From positions 992,001 through 1,056,000 of the forward strand of contig NZ_LT859959.1 in assembly GCF_900176205.1 (NCBI RefSeq): DNA of 64,000 nt, in the 5' to 3' direction. Origin of the DNA: Bradyrhizobium sp. ORS 285. Its GTDB lineage: Bacteria; Pseudomonadota; Alphaproteobacteria; Rhizobiales; Xanthobacteraceae. Made by a program: the position numbers and the translations under genes. The notes beneath the pieces were generated by a model. It had not been told where the DNA came from. It saw only the letters and a program-made list of their open reading frames with translations, and searched no databases. Of the stretch, positions 1 to 8,980 are shown piece by piece; position 1 is the first letter of the stretch; each line of letters begins with the position of its first letter.

Positions 1-507
1 CAGTTCGACCTGGCGGCTGTCGGCGAGCATGGACTTGTCATTCAGCTCGGCGGTCAGGCGGACCAGCTCGGCCTGTTTCTCCTTCAGCGCCTGCTCGGCG
101 GCGCGCAGTGCCTCGGTCTTGGCGGCGAACTCTTCTTCCGTCGCGCGCAGCTGATCCTTCAGCGCCTTCTCGCGGGCTTCGAGGGCGAAGATCGCGGCGT
201 TCTTCTCGCCGAGCTCGATCTTCATGCGGTTGATGGCGTCGGTCTTCTTGCCGAGATCGGCGAGCTGGCCGGTGGCCTTGTTCTTGAGCGCGTCGACGCT
301 CATCTCGAGCCGCCGCGCCGACATCGCGAACTCCGCGCGCAGCTGGTCCTTGTCGGCCTGGATCTCGGCCATCGACAGCGGCGTCGCCGCTTCCAGCCGG
401 CGCGTCGTCAGCCGCACCGCACGATTGTGCACCAGCGGCACGATCATGAGGGCACAGAGCATGGCGATCAGAAAACCGATCGCAAAATACATGATCGGCT
501 CGACCAT
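1..507 (-). CDS. Coiled-coil membrane-anchored protein, 3' end outside window
   Basis: The open frame starts at ATG 507 (MVEPIMYFAIGF...) and is still open at base 1, so 169 codons are seen. Residues about 5-25 form one hydrophobic segment, MYFAIGFLIAMLCALMIVPL. After it comes a long charged region rich in Glu, Lys, Ala, Leu and Gln (about residues 45-169) with heptad-like spacing, as expected of a coiled coil. The likely topology is an N-terminal membrane anchor with a cytoplasmic rod. I recognise this only as a conserved hypothetical protein of Bradyrhizobium and relatives. RmuC-like proteins share the anchor-plus-coil layout, but no nuclease domain is visible here. Function is unknown. Confidence 0.75.
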   Translation of the reverse strand, partial: MVEPIMYFAIGFLIAMLCALMIVPLVHNRAVRLTTRRLEAATPLSMAEIQADKDQLRAEFAMSARRLEMSVDALKNKATGQLADLGKKTDAINRMKIELGEKNAAIFALEAREKALKDQLRATEEEFAAKTEALRAAEQALKEKQAELVRLTAELNDKSMLADSRQVEL

Positions 508-650
508 GACGCACAACTCCCGGTCCGAAATGATTAACGGAATCACAATGCACGGCGGGCTGATTCATTGCCAGCCCAATGCCGTGTTAACCTTGATCCG
601 TCACGGGAGAGCGTGTCTCAACGGTACCAGTTGGCGCTATCGGCCCCGTA

Positions 651-1322
651 TCAGAACGGGTTCCAGGTCGCGCTCGGGGTGAACTTGAGGTAGCCGACAT
701 TGGCGCCGAGCCGCAGGCCGATGCCGGACCGGATCGGCACCAGCACGATGTTGTTGGCGGTCAGCGCCGTCATGCCGAAGCCGCCGACGATATAGGCCGA
801 GCCGTCGATGCCGACGAAGCGCTGATAGATCGCGCTGGTGGCCGGCAGATTGTAGACGAGCGTCATGGTGCGGGCGCCATCGCCGCCCCAGTCGAAGCCA
901 AGCGAGGGACCTTGCCAGAAGACGCGGAGGTCACCGGCATTCTTGGTGTAGAGCGTGCCTTCGCCGTAACGCAGACCGGCGACGAACGCGCCGGCGCCTT
1001 CCTCGCCGAGGATATAGCCGTTCGGCAGGCCCCATTGGCTGACCGCGCGCTCGATCACCGAGGCCAGCCCGCGCGAGACGTTGCCGAAGAAGCGGTGGCC
1101 GGCATTGACCAACTCGTCCGGATTGAAGCTGTCCGGGCTCGGCGCCGGACGCGGCGCAGGGGCCGCCTGGGGCGGCGGAGCCGGGTAGGCCGGCGCAGCC
1201 TGGTAAGGCGGAGCGGGCTGCGGGGGCGGCTGGTACGGCGGCGCCTGCTGCGCAGTGGCCGACGCAGCCATGGCCAGGACGGCCATCAGCGTCGTGGCGG
1301 CAAGGCGGATTGCAAAACTCAT
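651..1322 (-). CDS. DUF1134 family exported protein
   Basis: A 223-residue protein. Residues 1-24 form a signal peptide ending in ASATAQ. A Pro/Ala/Gln/Tyr-rich linker follows at about 25-62, then a globular domain at about 70-223 with the glycine-rich blocks LGEEGAGAFVAGLRYGEG, GPSLGFDWGGDG and GIGLRLGANVGYLKF. These match the DUF1134 family, which is widespread in alphaproteobacteria and resembles the YSC84/lipid-binding fold. The protein is probably periplasmic or attached to the outer membrane. The family has no established reaction. It is transcribed alone; the gene upstream (1423) points the other way. Confidence 0.85.
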   Translation of the reverse strand: MSFAIRLAATTLMAVLAMAASATAQQAPPYQPPPQPAPPYQAAPAYPAPPPQAAPAPRPAPSPDSFNPDELVNAGHRFFGNVSRGLASVIERAVSQWGLPNGYILGEEGAGAFVAGLRYGEGTLYTKNAGDLRVFWQGPSLGFDWGGDGARTMTLVYNLPATSAIYQRFVGIDGSAYIVGGFGMTALTANNIVLVPIRSGIGLRLGANVGYLKFTPSATWNPF

Positions 1323-1422
1323 CGATGGAAATCCCCTGCTGTCGGCGGCCCGACCGTCGCCTTAACCAGACGCCAATCACATCCGGCGATGGTCGACGAG
1401 TGGCATCACCCCCGCTATTCCC

Positions 1423-1953
1423 ATGTTATCGGCACCAACTATGACCGCACAACGGCAACAACGGAACCAGAAGGGCTCAAAGCCGCTGTTTTGCCGCGTA
1501 TTCGCCGCCTTCACGCTTGCTGCGCTGCTGATGCTGCCGGTTGCCCTGCGCGCGGCCACCACCCAGCGAATCATCTCCGACCGCTTCAGCGGTCTGGCGA
1601 TCGACGGTTTCGATCCCGTGTCGTATTTCGTCGATGGCAAGGCCTTGCTGGGCCTTCCCGACTTCGAGGCCGCGCAGGGCGGGGTGGTCTGGCGGTTCCG
1701 CAACGAGGGCAACCGTGCCTCCTTCCTCGCCCATCCGGAGGTCTATGGCCCGCAATTCGGCGGCTATGACCCGACCGACGTGGCGCGCGGCGTCACCGTC
1801 GCCGGCAATCCGCGCCTGTTCGCGGTCGTCGAGGACCGGCTGTTCCTGTTCAGCCGCGAAGAAAGCCGGGATGCGTTCAAGGCCGATCCCGAGCGCTATC
1901 TCTCCAAGGCCGAGGCGCGCTGGCCGGCGCTGCAGGAGGATCTGCCGCAATAG
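1423..1953 (+). CDS. YHS domain-containing exported protein
   Basis: A 176-residue protein with a basic N-terminus and a hydrophobic stretch (about residues 23-41, FAAFTLAALLMLPVALRA) that reads as a signal peptide or anchor. The rest carries the YHS signature: DGFDPVSYF (about 62-70), then the WRFRNEGNRASFLAHPEVYGPQFGGY type block. YHS proteins are small, often periplasmic, and sometimes metal-associated. Its substrate is not known. An in-frame ATG at 1441 would shorten the N-terminus by six residues and is equally possible. The gene converges closely on the CysQ-like gene, with 3 nt between stop codons. Confidence 0.8.
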   Translation: MLSAPTMTAQRQQRNQKGSKPLFCRVFAAFTLAALLMLPVALRAATTQRIISDRFSGLAIDGFDPVSYFVDGKALLGLPDFEAAQGGVVWRFRNEGNRASFLAHPEVYGPQFGGYDPTDVARGVTVAGNPRLFAVVEDRLFLFSREESRDAFKADPERYLSKAEARWPALQEDLPQ

Positions 1954-1956
1954 GCT

Positions 1957-2796
1957 TCAGACGGCCGTCACCGCGCCGGGATCGCCCCAGGCGATGAAGG
2001 ACGGCACGATGAAGCTGTCGGCGCGCTCGCCATAGCGCAACGGCACGCCGGCCTCGCTGGTCACGGTGCCGCCGGCGGCGACCACCACGGCATGACCGGC
2101 CGCGACGTCCCATTCCGAGGTCGGCCCGAGCCGCGGATAGATGTCGGCAAGACCCTCGGCGAGCCGGCCGAACTTCACCGCCGAGCCCAGCGCCAGCCGC
2201 TCGGCGCCTGGGCGCGCCGCGATGAGGGCCTCGCTGCGGGCATCGCCATGCGAACGGCTGACCGCGGCGACCCAGGGCTCGCCCGGCGCAGGCATCGGGC
2301 GGGTGCGGATCGGCACAGGCTCGCTCAAGCCGGCCTCCGTAAACGACAGCCGCTCGGCACCACGGCCGACCAGGCCGCGCCAGATCAGGCCGATGGCGGG
2401 CGCGCAGACGATGCCGAGCAGGGGGCTCGCGTCACTGACCAGCGCCAGATTGACCGTGAACTCGCCGCGGCCGGCCACGAACTCCTTGGTGCCGTCGAGC
2501 GGGTCGATCAGGAAGAAGCTGCCCTTGAACGGCGCCGCGCAGTGTCCAACCCGCTCCTCCGACAGAGCGGGGATCTCCGGCGCCAGCCGCGCCAGACCCT
2601 CGGCGATGACACGGTCGGCGGCGAGATCGGCCTCGGTGACCGGCGAGCCATCGGACTTGTCGGTGACGGCCATCGCGCGGCGGTTCACAGCCAGGATCGC
2701 CTGCGCGGCCTGCACGACGAGCTCGGTCAAAGGCGTCATCAGCGCGGCGGCGGCCTCGATCCCGATGGTTCCTGCGGTCGGCCCCGTTGTCATCAT
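1957..2796 (-). CDS. cysQ: CysQ-like 3'(2'),5'-bisphosphate nucleotidase (inositol monophosphatase family)
   Basis: This protein belongs to the Mg2+-dependent phosphatase family that removes the 3' phosphate from PAP/PAPS during sulfate assimilation. Diagnostic motifs are SEE (about residue 80), the metal-binding LIDPLDGTKEF (about 95-105) and the C-terminal SEWDVAAGHAVVVAAGG. The frame is open upstream to 2871, but that extension is Arg-rich and not family-like. ATG 2796 (or the adjacent ATG 2793) follows a GGGAG element and gives about 279 residues, normal for CysQ. Inositol-1-phosphatase activity is the main alternative; the GTKEF form of the motif favours CysQ. Confidence 0.85.
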   Translation of the reverse strand: MMTTGPTAGTIGIEAAAALMTPLTELVVQAAQAILAVNRRAMAVTDKSDGSPVTEADLAADRVIAEGLARLAPEIPALSEERVGHCAAPFKGSFFLIDPLDGTKEFVAGRGEFTVNLALVSDASPLLGIVCAPAIGLIWRGLVGRGAERLSFTEAGLSEPVPIRTRPMPAPGEPWVAAVSRSHGDARSEALIAARPGAERLALGSAVKFGRLAEGLADIYPRLGPTSEWDVAAGHAVVVAAGGTVTSEAGVPLRYGERADSFIVPSFIAWGDPGAVTAV

Positions 2797-3037
2797 CGGG
2801 CGCTCCCGTCGACCGTTCCGTTCGCAGCCTGCATCATCGAATCCTCGTTCTGGTCTGCCGTCCCGGCGCATCCGGATACGGCCATTCGCACGTATATTGA
2901 GCAGTCTTTGCCGGGGAAAACCGCCACGTACTTTCCCGTGTCCCGGCCTCAGCTCGGTGGCGGTCCCTGCTTTCGCAGTGTATCAAGCGTTAACGCAAGC
3001 ATGATTCGTCCAAGTTCGCGGATTTCAGGAACATCGA

Positions 3038-3700
3038 ATGTCCGGCACGTCCTCTTCCGAGATCGCCAATCCGATTCCCGCTCCCGATACGCTCGAACTT
3101 GCCGCTCTGCTCTGCTCGAAGGTCTGTCACGACCTGATTAGTCCGGTCGGCGCCATCGTCAACGGCCTCGAAGTGCTCGACGACAATCCGAAGCCTGAAG
3201 ACCGCGATTTCGCGCTGGAGCTGATCCGCAAGAGCGCCAAGACCGCCTCGGCCCGGCTGCAGTTCTGCCGTCTCGCGTTCGGTGCGGCCGGCTCGGCCGG
3301 CGCGCAGATCGACCTCGGCGATGCGCAAAACATGGCGCGCGGCCATATCGAGGACGCCAAGACCTCGATCACCTGGAATCTGCCGCGGCTGCTGCTGCCG
3401 AAGAACCGGGTCAAGCTGCTGCTCAACATGATGGTGGTGGCCCAGCAGACGATCCCGCGCGGCGGCATGCTGACCGTCGATCCCATCGGCGACGGCGAGA
3501 CCATGAGCTTCCGCGTCGCCGCCACCGGGCTCAACGCGCGGCTGCCGCAGAACATCGTCAACATCCTCGGTGGCGAGCTGCAGGCGACGATCGACGCCCA
3601 TGCGGTGCAGCCTTACTACACCCGCTTGCTCGCCGAGGCCTGCGGCCTCAAGGTGGCCCTGGCAGCCGATGGCGCCGCGATGGTGGTGCAGGCGGCCTGA
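3038..3700 (+). CDS. chpT: Histidine phosphotransferase ChpT
   Basis: ChpT relays phosphate from the hybrid kinase CckA to CtrA (and CpdR) in the alphaproteobacterial cell-cycle pathway. The 220-residue protein has the family layout: an N-terminal two-helix dimerisation hairpin with the phospho-acceptor His31 in CSKVCHDLISPVGAI, then a degenerate ATPase-like fold (about 90-215) without ATP-binding motifs. Its partner CtrA is also in this window, 23 kb away. The stop codon TGA is itself the first base set of a run of TGATCG repeats. The gene stands alone ahead of the chemotaxis operon. Confidence 0.88.
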   Translation: MSGTSSSEIANPIPAPDTLELAALLCSKVCHDLISPVGAIVNGLEVLDDNPKPEDRDFALELIRKSAKTASARLQFCRLAFGAAGSAGAQIDLGDAQNMARGHIEDAKTSITWNLPRLLLPKNRVKLLLNMMVVAQQTIPRGGMLTVDPIGDGETMSFRVAATGLNARLPQNIVNILGGELQATIDAHAVQPYYTRLLAEACGLKVALAADGAAMVVQAA

Positions 3701-3710
3701 TCGCGCCGGC

Positions 3711-3778
3711 TGATCGTCATCGCCACCTGATCGTCATCGCCACCTGATCGTCATTGTCGCCTGATCGTCATTGTCGCG
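3711..3778. repeat. 17-bp tandem repeat, four copies
   Basis: Four head-to-tail 17-bp units start at 3711, 3728, 3745 and 3762. Units 1 and 2 are identical (TGATCGTCATCGCCACC). Units 3 and 4 (TGATCGTCATTGTCGCC/G) differ from them by a few bases. A shortened unit begins at the chpT stop codon (3698). No gene spans the repeat. It lies in the 309-bp gap between chpT and cheA. Confidence 0.95.
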
Positions 3779-3857
3779 ATCAGCACGCGTCCATCCTGCG
3801 ACGTCTTGTCGTCGATGGACGCCTAAAACCGTTTACCATGGTTAAGCAAGTCTTGAG

Positions 3858-3895
3858 GATGTGTCCGGATTTGTCCGGAGACATCTTATCTCTTT
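3858..3895 (+). terminator. Probable intrinsic terminator after chpT
   Basis: Arms GATGTGTCCGGA (3858-3869) and TCCGGAGACATC (3874-3885) pair over 12 bp with one mismatch around a TTTG loop, and a T-rich stretch (TTATCTCTTT) follows. This fits a rho-independent terminator between chpT and cheA. The dyad could instead be a protein-binding site. Confidence 0.55.
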
Positions 3896-4009
3896 GTTGA
3901 GTCCGTTCATTTGCGCTTACTCAACTAATATTAAACGCTTTGGACCGAAACTGGCCACGGTTTGAAGGGCGCGGCATGTCGCGCTCCGTTGCGTGCGAAG
4001 GCCAGTTTC

Positions 4010-6787
4010 ATGGATGACCTGTTGCGTGAGTTCCTGACGGAGACCAGCGAGAGCCTGGATACCGTCGACAATCAGTTGGTGCGGTTCGAGCAGGAGCCGA
4101 ACAACGCCAAGATCCTGGATAACATCTTCCGGCTGGTGCACACGATCAAGGGGACCTGCGGCTTCCTCGGCTTGCCGCGGCTCGAGGCACTGGCTCACGC
4201 CGCCGAAACCCTGATGGGCAAATTCCGCGACGGCATGCCGGTGACCGGCGAGGCCGTGACGCTGATCCTCACCACCATCGACCGCATTAAAGATCTGCTC
4301 GCGCAGCTCGAAGCCAATGAGTCCGAGCCCGAGGGCGAGGATCGTGACCTGATCAGCGAGCTCGAAGCGATGGTCGAGCGCGGCATGGCCGCGATGGCCG
4401 CAGGCGAAGCCGCGCCGCCGCTCGTTCCCGCCGCTCCCGCAGCACCGCCGGCGCCTGCGGTGACCCAGGGCAGTCTGATCGATCAGACGCTGGAGCGTCC
4501 GCTGCGCCCGGGCGAGGTCTCGCTCGACGAGTTGGAGCGCGCCTTCCGCGAGACCGCAATCGAGACCCCGCCGGCGCATGCGAAGGCGCCCGAGCCGAAG
4601 CCGGCTGAGGCAAAGGCTCCTGCGGCCAAGGCAGAGCCTGCCAAGGCGGAAGCCAAGGCCGAAGCGCCGAAGAAGGCGGCGCGGGCCAAGGCCAATGCCG
4701 ATGGCGAGGTGCACGAGAGCGACAAGGTCGCCAACCAGTCGATCCGCGTCAACGTCGACACGCTCGAGCATCTGATGACGATGGTCTCGGAGCTCGTGCT
4801 GACGCGCAACCAGCTGCTCGAGATCGCCCGCCGCAACGAGGACACCGAGTTCAAGGTGCCGCTGCAGCGGCTCTCCAACGTCACCGCCGAGCTGCAGGAA
4901 GGCGTCATGAAGACGCGCATGCAGCCGATCGGCAATGCCTGGCAGAAGCTGCCGCGCATCGTCCGCGATCTCGCGACCGAACTCGGCAAGCAGATCGAGC
5001 TCGAGATGCACGGCGCCGACACCGAGCTCGACCGCCAGGTGCTCGACCTGATCAAGGATCCGCTCACCCACATGGTGCGCAACTCCGCCGATCACGGCCT
5101 GGAGACGATGGCCGAGCGCGCCGCTGCCAACAAGCCGGACCAGGGCACGATCCGTCTCTCCGCCTATCATGAAGGCGGCCACATCATCATCTGCATCGCC
5201 GACAACGGCCGCGGCCTCAACACCGAGCGCATCAAGGCCAAGGCTGTCGCGAACGGTCTCGTCACCGAGGCCGAACTCGAGAAGATGACGGAAGCGCAGA
5301 TCCACAAGTTCATCTTCGAGCCGGGCTTCTCGACGGCCGCCGCCGTCACCTCGGTCTCCGGCCGCGGCGTCGGCATGGACGTGGTGCGCACCAACATCGA
5401 CCAGATCGGCGGCACCATCGACGTCAAGTCGGTCGCCGGCGAGGGCACCTCGGTCACCATCAAGATCCCGCTGACGCTCGCCATCGTCTCGGCGCTGATC
5501 GTCGAGGCCGGCGGCGACCGCTTCGCGATCCCGCAGCTTTCGGTCGTCGAACTGGTGCGTGCGCGCGCCAACTCCGAGCATCGCATCGAGCGCATCAAGG
5601 ACACCGCTGTCCTGCGCCTGCGCAACAAGCTCTTGCCGCTGATGCATCTGAAGAAGCTGCTCAAGATCGACGACGGCTCGTCGACCGATCCGGAGAACGG
5701 CTTCATCGTGGTGACGCAGGTCGGCAACCAGACCTTCGGCATCGTGGTCGACTGCGTGTTCCACACCGAGGAAATCGTGGTCAAGCCGATGTCGACCAAG
5801 CTGCGTCACATCGACATGTTCTCGGGCAACACCATCCTCGGCGACGGCGCGGTCATCATGATTATCGACCCGAACGGCATTGCCAAGGCGCTCGGTGCGG
5901 CCGGCTCGGCCTCGCAGGCGGTCGCCGACGAGCACTCGTCGCATCACATCATCGGCGGTGAGCAGCTCACTTCGCTGCTGGTGTTCCGCGCCGGCACGGC
6001 GCAGCCCAAGGCGGTGCCGCTGGCGCTGGTCACGCGGCTCGAGGAGATCGCGGCCGACAAGATCGAGATCAGTAACGGCCGCTACATGGTGCAGTACCGC
6101 GATCAGCTGATGCCGCTGGTGCAGATGGAAGGCGTCTCGGTGCAGACGTCGGGATCGCAGCCGATCCTGGTGTTCGCCGACGAGACCCGTGCGATGGGCC
6201 TCGTCGTCGACGAGATCATCGACATCGTCGAGGAGCGGCTCAACATCCAGGTCTCCGGCGCGCGGGATGGCATCCTCGGCTCCGCCGTGATCAAGGGCCA
6301 GGCGACCGAAGTCATCGACGTCGGCCACTTCCTGCCGATGGCCTTCGCCGACTGGTTCATCCGCAAGGAGATGGCGACGGAAGCACAGACGCAGTCGGTG
6401 CTGCTGGTCGACGACTCGCCGTTCTTCCGCAACATGCTGGCGCCGGTGCTGAAGTCGGCCGGCTACAAGGTCCGCACCGCGGCCTCGGCCCTCGAGGGCC
6501 TGGCCACGCTGCGCTCGGGGCACACCTTCGACATCGTCGTCACCGACATCGAGATGCCGGAGATGAACGGCTTCGAGTTCGCCGAGACCATCCGCGCCGA
6601 CCAGAACCTGCATCATCTGCCGGTCATCGCGGTGTCGTCGCTGGTGTCGCCGGCGGCGATCGAGCGCGGCCGCCAGGCCGGCCTCTACGACTACATCGCC
6701 AAGTTCGACCGTCCGGGTCTGATCGCGGCGCTCAAGGAACAGATCGAGGAACGGGCCCGCGCCGACGCTGCCAAGCGTGCGGCGTAA
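4010..6787 (+). CDS. cheA: Hybrid chemotaxis histidine kinase CheA with C-terminal receiver
   Basis: CheA autophosphorylates in receptor arrays and passes phosphate to CheY and CheB. The start is ATG 4010 (MDDLLREFLTET), the usual CheA N-terminus; the upstream in-frame extension from 3962 is not family-like. Order along 925 residues: Hpt domain with His44 (LVHTIKG); Ala/Pro/Lys-rich linker (about 130-230); dimerisation domain; HATPase with NSADHGLE, DNGRGL and GRGVGMD; a CheW-like P5 domain; a second CheW-like stretch (about 640-775); and a receiver (about 795-915) with VDDS and TDIEMPEMNG. No clear CheY-binding P2 domain is seen. It is the first gene of the che operon. Confidence 0.95.
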   Translation: MDDLLREFLTETSESLDTVDNQLVRFEQEPNNAKILDNIFRLVHTIKGTCGFLGLPRLEALAHAAETLMGKFRDGMPVTGEAVTLILTTIDRIKDLLAQLEANESEPEGEDRDLISELEAMVERGMAAMAAGEAAPPLVPAAPAAPPAPAVTQGSLIDQTLERPLRPGEVSLDELERAFRETAIETPPAHAKAPEPKPAEAKAPAAKAEPAKAEAKAEAPKKAARAKANADGEVHESDKVANQSIRVNVDTLEHLMTMVSELVLTRNQLLEIARRNEDTEFKVPLQRLSNVTAELQEGVMKTRMQPIGNAWQKLPRIVRDLATELGKQIELEMHGADTELDRQVLDLIKDPLTHMVRNSADHGLETMAERAAANKPDQGTIRLSAYHEGGHIIICIADNGRGLNTERIKAKAVANGLVTEAELEKMTEAQIHKFIFEPGFSTAAAVTSVSGRGVGMDVVRTNIDQIGGTIDVKSVAGEGTSVTIKIPLTLAIVSALIVEAGGDRFAIPQLSVVELVRARANSEHRIERIKDTAVLRLRNKLLPLMHLKKLLKIDDGSSTDPENGFIVVTQVGNQTFGIVVDCVFHTEEIVVKPMSTKLRHIDMFSGNTILGDGAVIMIIDPNGIAKALGAAGSASQAVADEHSSHHIIGGEQLTSLLVFRAGTAQPKAVPLALVTRLEEIAADKIEISNGRYMVQYRDQLMPLVQMEGVSVQTSGSQPILVFADETRAMGLVVDEIIDIVEERLNIQVSGARDGILGSAVIKGQATEVIDVGHFLPMAFADWFIRKEMATEAQTQSVLLVDDSPFFRNMLAPVLKSAGYKVRTAASALEGLATLRSGHTFDIVVTDIEMPEMNGFEFAETIRADQNLHHLPVIAVSSLVSPAAIERGRQAGLYDYIAKFDRPGLIAALKEQIEERARADAAKRAA

Positions 6788-6812
6788 GGGGGAAGGGCAG
6801 GAGTAGCGTGCA

Positions 6813-7283
6813 ATGAGCAGCAAGATTGAAACCACCGAAGGCGCCGTCGTCGAATACGTCACCGCGATGATCGGCGGCCAGCTGTTCGGCCTGCCGATCT
6901 CGCGGGTGCAGGACGTGTTCATGCCGGAGCGGGTGACGCGGGTGCCGCTGTCATCCACGGAGATTGCAGGCGTCCTGAACCTGCGCGGCCGCATCGTCAC
7001 CGTCGTCGACATGCGGGCGCGGCTCGGCCTTGCCCGCGCCGATGACGGCAAGCCGCCGATGGCGGTTGGCGTCGACCTGCGCGGCGAATCCTACGGCCTC
7101 TTGATCGACCAGATCGGCGAGGTGCTGCGGCTGCCCGAGGAGAGCCGGGAGGAGAACCCGGTCAATCTCGATCCGCGCATGGCGAAGCTCGCCGGTGGCG
7201 TGCATCGCCTCGATGGCCAGCTGATGGTCATCCTCGATGTCGATCGCGTACTCGAACTCGCCGCCGACAAGATGGCGGCCTGA
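6813..7283 (+). CDS. cheW: Chemotaxis coupling protein CheW
   Basis: A 156-residue CheW adaptor that links receptors to CheA in the polar array. Family blocks are EYVTAMIGGQLFGLPISRVQDVF near the N-terminus, then GVLNLRGRIVTVVDMRARLGL and a C-terminal DGQLMVILDVDRVLEL. It starts 25 nt after cheA, with GGAG upstream of ATG 6813, so it is very likely cotranscribed. It is slightly longer than E. coli CheW-like modules because of a short acidic N-terminus. Confidence 0.95.
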   Translation: MSSKIETTEGAVVEYVTAMIGGQLFGLPISRVQDVFMPERVTRVPLSSTEIAGVLNLRGRIVTVVDMRARLGLARADDGKPPMAVGVDLRGESYGLLIDQIGEVLRLPEESREENPVNLDPRMAKLAGGVHRLDGQLMVILDVDRVLELAADKMAA

Positions 7284-7350
7284 GCCGCAGCGTAAGCCCG
7301 CCCACGCGAGACCGCGCGGTCGGTTTGGACCCTGATCCCGAGAGGCTGAA

Positions 7351-7716
7351 ATGAGAACGTGTCTGGTAGTTGACGACTCGAGCGTCATTCGAAAGGTGGC
7401 CCGCCGCATCCTGGAAGGTCTGGATTTCCAGATCGTGGAGGCGGAGGACGGCGAGCAGGCGCTGGAGATCTGCAAGCGCGGCCTGCCCGATGCGGTGCTG
7501 CTCGACTGGAACATGCCCGTCATGGACGGCTATGAGTTCCTCGGCAATCTCCGTCGCATGCCCGGCGGCGACGCGCCGAAAGTGGTGTTCTGCACGACCG
7601 AGAACGATGTCGCGCACATCGCACGCGCGCTGCACGCCGGTGCCAACGAGTACATCATGAAGCCGTTCGACAAGGACATCGTCACGGCGAAATTCCAGGA
7701 AGTCGGGCTGATCTGA
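7351..7716 (+). CDS. cheY: CheY-type single-domain response regulator
   Basis: A 121-residue receiver with the acidic pocket VDDS, phospho-acceptor Asp52 (LLDWNMPVMDG), the conserved Thr/Lys region (CTTEND; IMKPFDKD) and no output domain. Phosphorylated by CheA, it should bind the flagellar switch (FliG/FliM/FliN; two of these are encoded at the other end of the window). It lies between cheW and cheB in the same orientation, so assignment as this operon's CheY is safe. Confidence 0.93.
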   Translation: MRTCLVVDDSSVIRKVARRILEGLDFQIVEAEDGEQALEICKRGLPDAVLLDWNMPVMDGYEFLGNLRRMPGGDAPKVVFCTTENDVAHIARALHAGANEYIMKPFDKDIVTAKFQEVGLI

Positions 7717-7789
7717 ACCCGTCCGGTTCGGATAGCCCGTGCTTGCCCGGGCTTGCCGTCGTCCTGTGCCTCTGTCCTGTTGGTGAACT

Positions 7790-8980
7790 ATGAGCGTCGC
7801 GTTGGCCAGTTCTTCGATTCCAAGTTCGACCAGACAGGAGCCTCTCCGGGTGATGGTCGTGGACGATTCCGTGGTCATCCGCGGCATGATCTCGCGCTGG
7901 ATCGCGTCTGAGCCAGACATGGTCGTGGCGGCGTCGCTGCGCACCGGCCTTGAGGCCGTCAATCAGATCGATCGCGTCAATCCCGACGTCGCCGTGCTCG
8001 ACATCGAGATGCCCGAACTCGACGGCATCGCGGCGCTGCCGAAGCTGCTTGCCAAGAAGAAGAACCTCGCGGTGATCATGGCGTCGACGCTGACACGTCG
8101 CAACGCCGAGATCAGCTTCAAGGCGCTGTCGCTTGGCGCGGCGGACTACATCCCGAAGCCCGAGAGCACGCGTGAGGCTTCGGCGGCCGACAATTTCCAC
8201 TACGACCTGATCCAGAAGATCCGCAATCTCGGCGCCAAGGCGCGCCGCGCGGCTGCGCCCGTCGCCTATGCTCCGCCGTCCGCTCCGCACGTGCAGGGAT
8301 TGCGGCCCGCGCCGGTGGCGCGTCCGGTCGCGGCCCCGATGCCGACACCCGCTGTGCCGGCTGCCGCCCTGGCGCGCCGCGCCTTCAGCACGCAGATGCC
8401 GAAGGTGCTCCTGATCGGCTCGTCGACCGGCGGTCCGCAGGCGTTGATGTCGGTGGTTACCGAGCTCGGCCCGGTGATCGACCGCTTCCCGGTGCTGATC
8501 ACCCAGCACATGCCGCCGACATTCACGACGATTCTGGCCGAGCATCTCGCGCGTTCGAGCCGCCGTCCCGCCCATGAGGCGGTCGATGGTGAGATCGTCA
8601 AAGCCGGGACGATCTATCTTGCGCCGGGTGGACGCCACATGCGGGTGACGCGCCATGGAGCCGAGGTCGCGATCGCCCTCGACAATGGGCCACCCATCAA
8701 TTTCTGCAAGCCGGCGGTTGATCCGTTGTTCACCTCCGCCGTCGAGATCTGGCAGGGATCGACCCTTGCCGTGATCCTGACCGGCATGGGCTCCGACGGC
8801 ATGCGCGGCGGCAAGGACATCGTCGCCGCCGGCGGCAGTGTCATCGCGCAGGATGAGGCGACCAGCGTGGTCTGGGGCATGCCGGGCGCCGCCGCCAATG
8901 CCGGCATCTGTGCGGCCATCCTTCCCTTGAATCAGATCGCGCCGAAGCTGGTGCGTCTGTTTGCTGGAGACCGTTCGTGA
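7790..8980 (+). CDS. cheB: Protein-glutamate methylesterase CheB
   Basis: CheB removes methyl groups from chemoreceptor glutamates for adaptation. It has an N-terminal receiver (VDDS; Asp71 in [10 protein letters not shown]), a Pro/Ala-rich linker (about 155-200) and a C-terminal methylesterase domain. The catalytic triad is visible: Ser212 in [11 protein letters not shown], His240 in TQHMPP and Asp336 in GMGSDGM. The 396-residue length is slightly above typical because of the linker. Its stop overlaps the cheR start, so the two antagonistic adaptation enzymes are translationally coupled. Confidence 0.95.
   Translation: MSVALASSSIPSSTRQEPLRVMVVDDSVVIRGMISRWIASEPDMVVAASLRTGLEAVNQIDRVNPDVAVLDIEMPELDGIAALPKLLAKKKNLAVIMASTLTRRNAEISFKALSLGAADYIPKPESTREASAADNFHYDLIQKIRNLGAKARRAAAPVAYAPPSAPHVQGLRPAPVARPVAAPMPTPAVPAAALARRAFSTQMPKVLLIGSSTGGPQALMSVVTELGPVIDRFPVLITQHMPPTFTTILAEHLARSSRRPAHEAVDGEIVKAGTIYLAPGGRHMRVTRHGAEVAIALDNGPPINFCKPAVDPLFTSAVEIWQGSTLAVILTGMGSDGMRGGKDIVAAGGSVIAQDEATSVVWGMPGAAANAGICAAILPLNQIAPKLVRLFAGDRS

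Noticed and set aside
3711..3778. CRISPR-like reading of the 17-bp tandem repeat
   Set aside because: Units are directly adjacent without spacers and too short for CRISPR repeats; no cas genes are present.
3828..3845. Possible CtrA site TTTACCATGGTTAAG between chpT and cheA
   Set aside because: Only one TTAA is present and the second half-site does not fit TTAA-N7-TTAA in either orientation.
3917..7051. 1044-codon open frame on the minus strand, antisense to cheA
   Set aside because: It is the GC-rich complement of cheA and part of cheW: rich in Arg, Asp, His, Leu and Gly, with no domain resemblance. cheA on the plus strand is fully supported.
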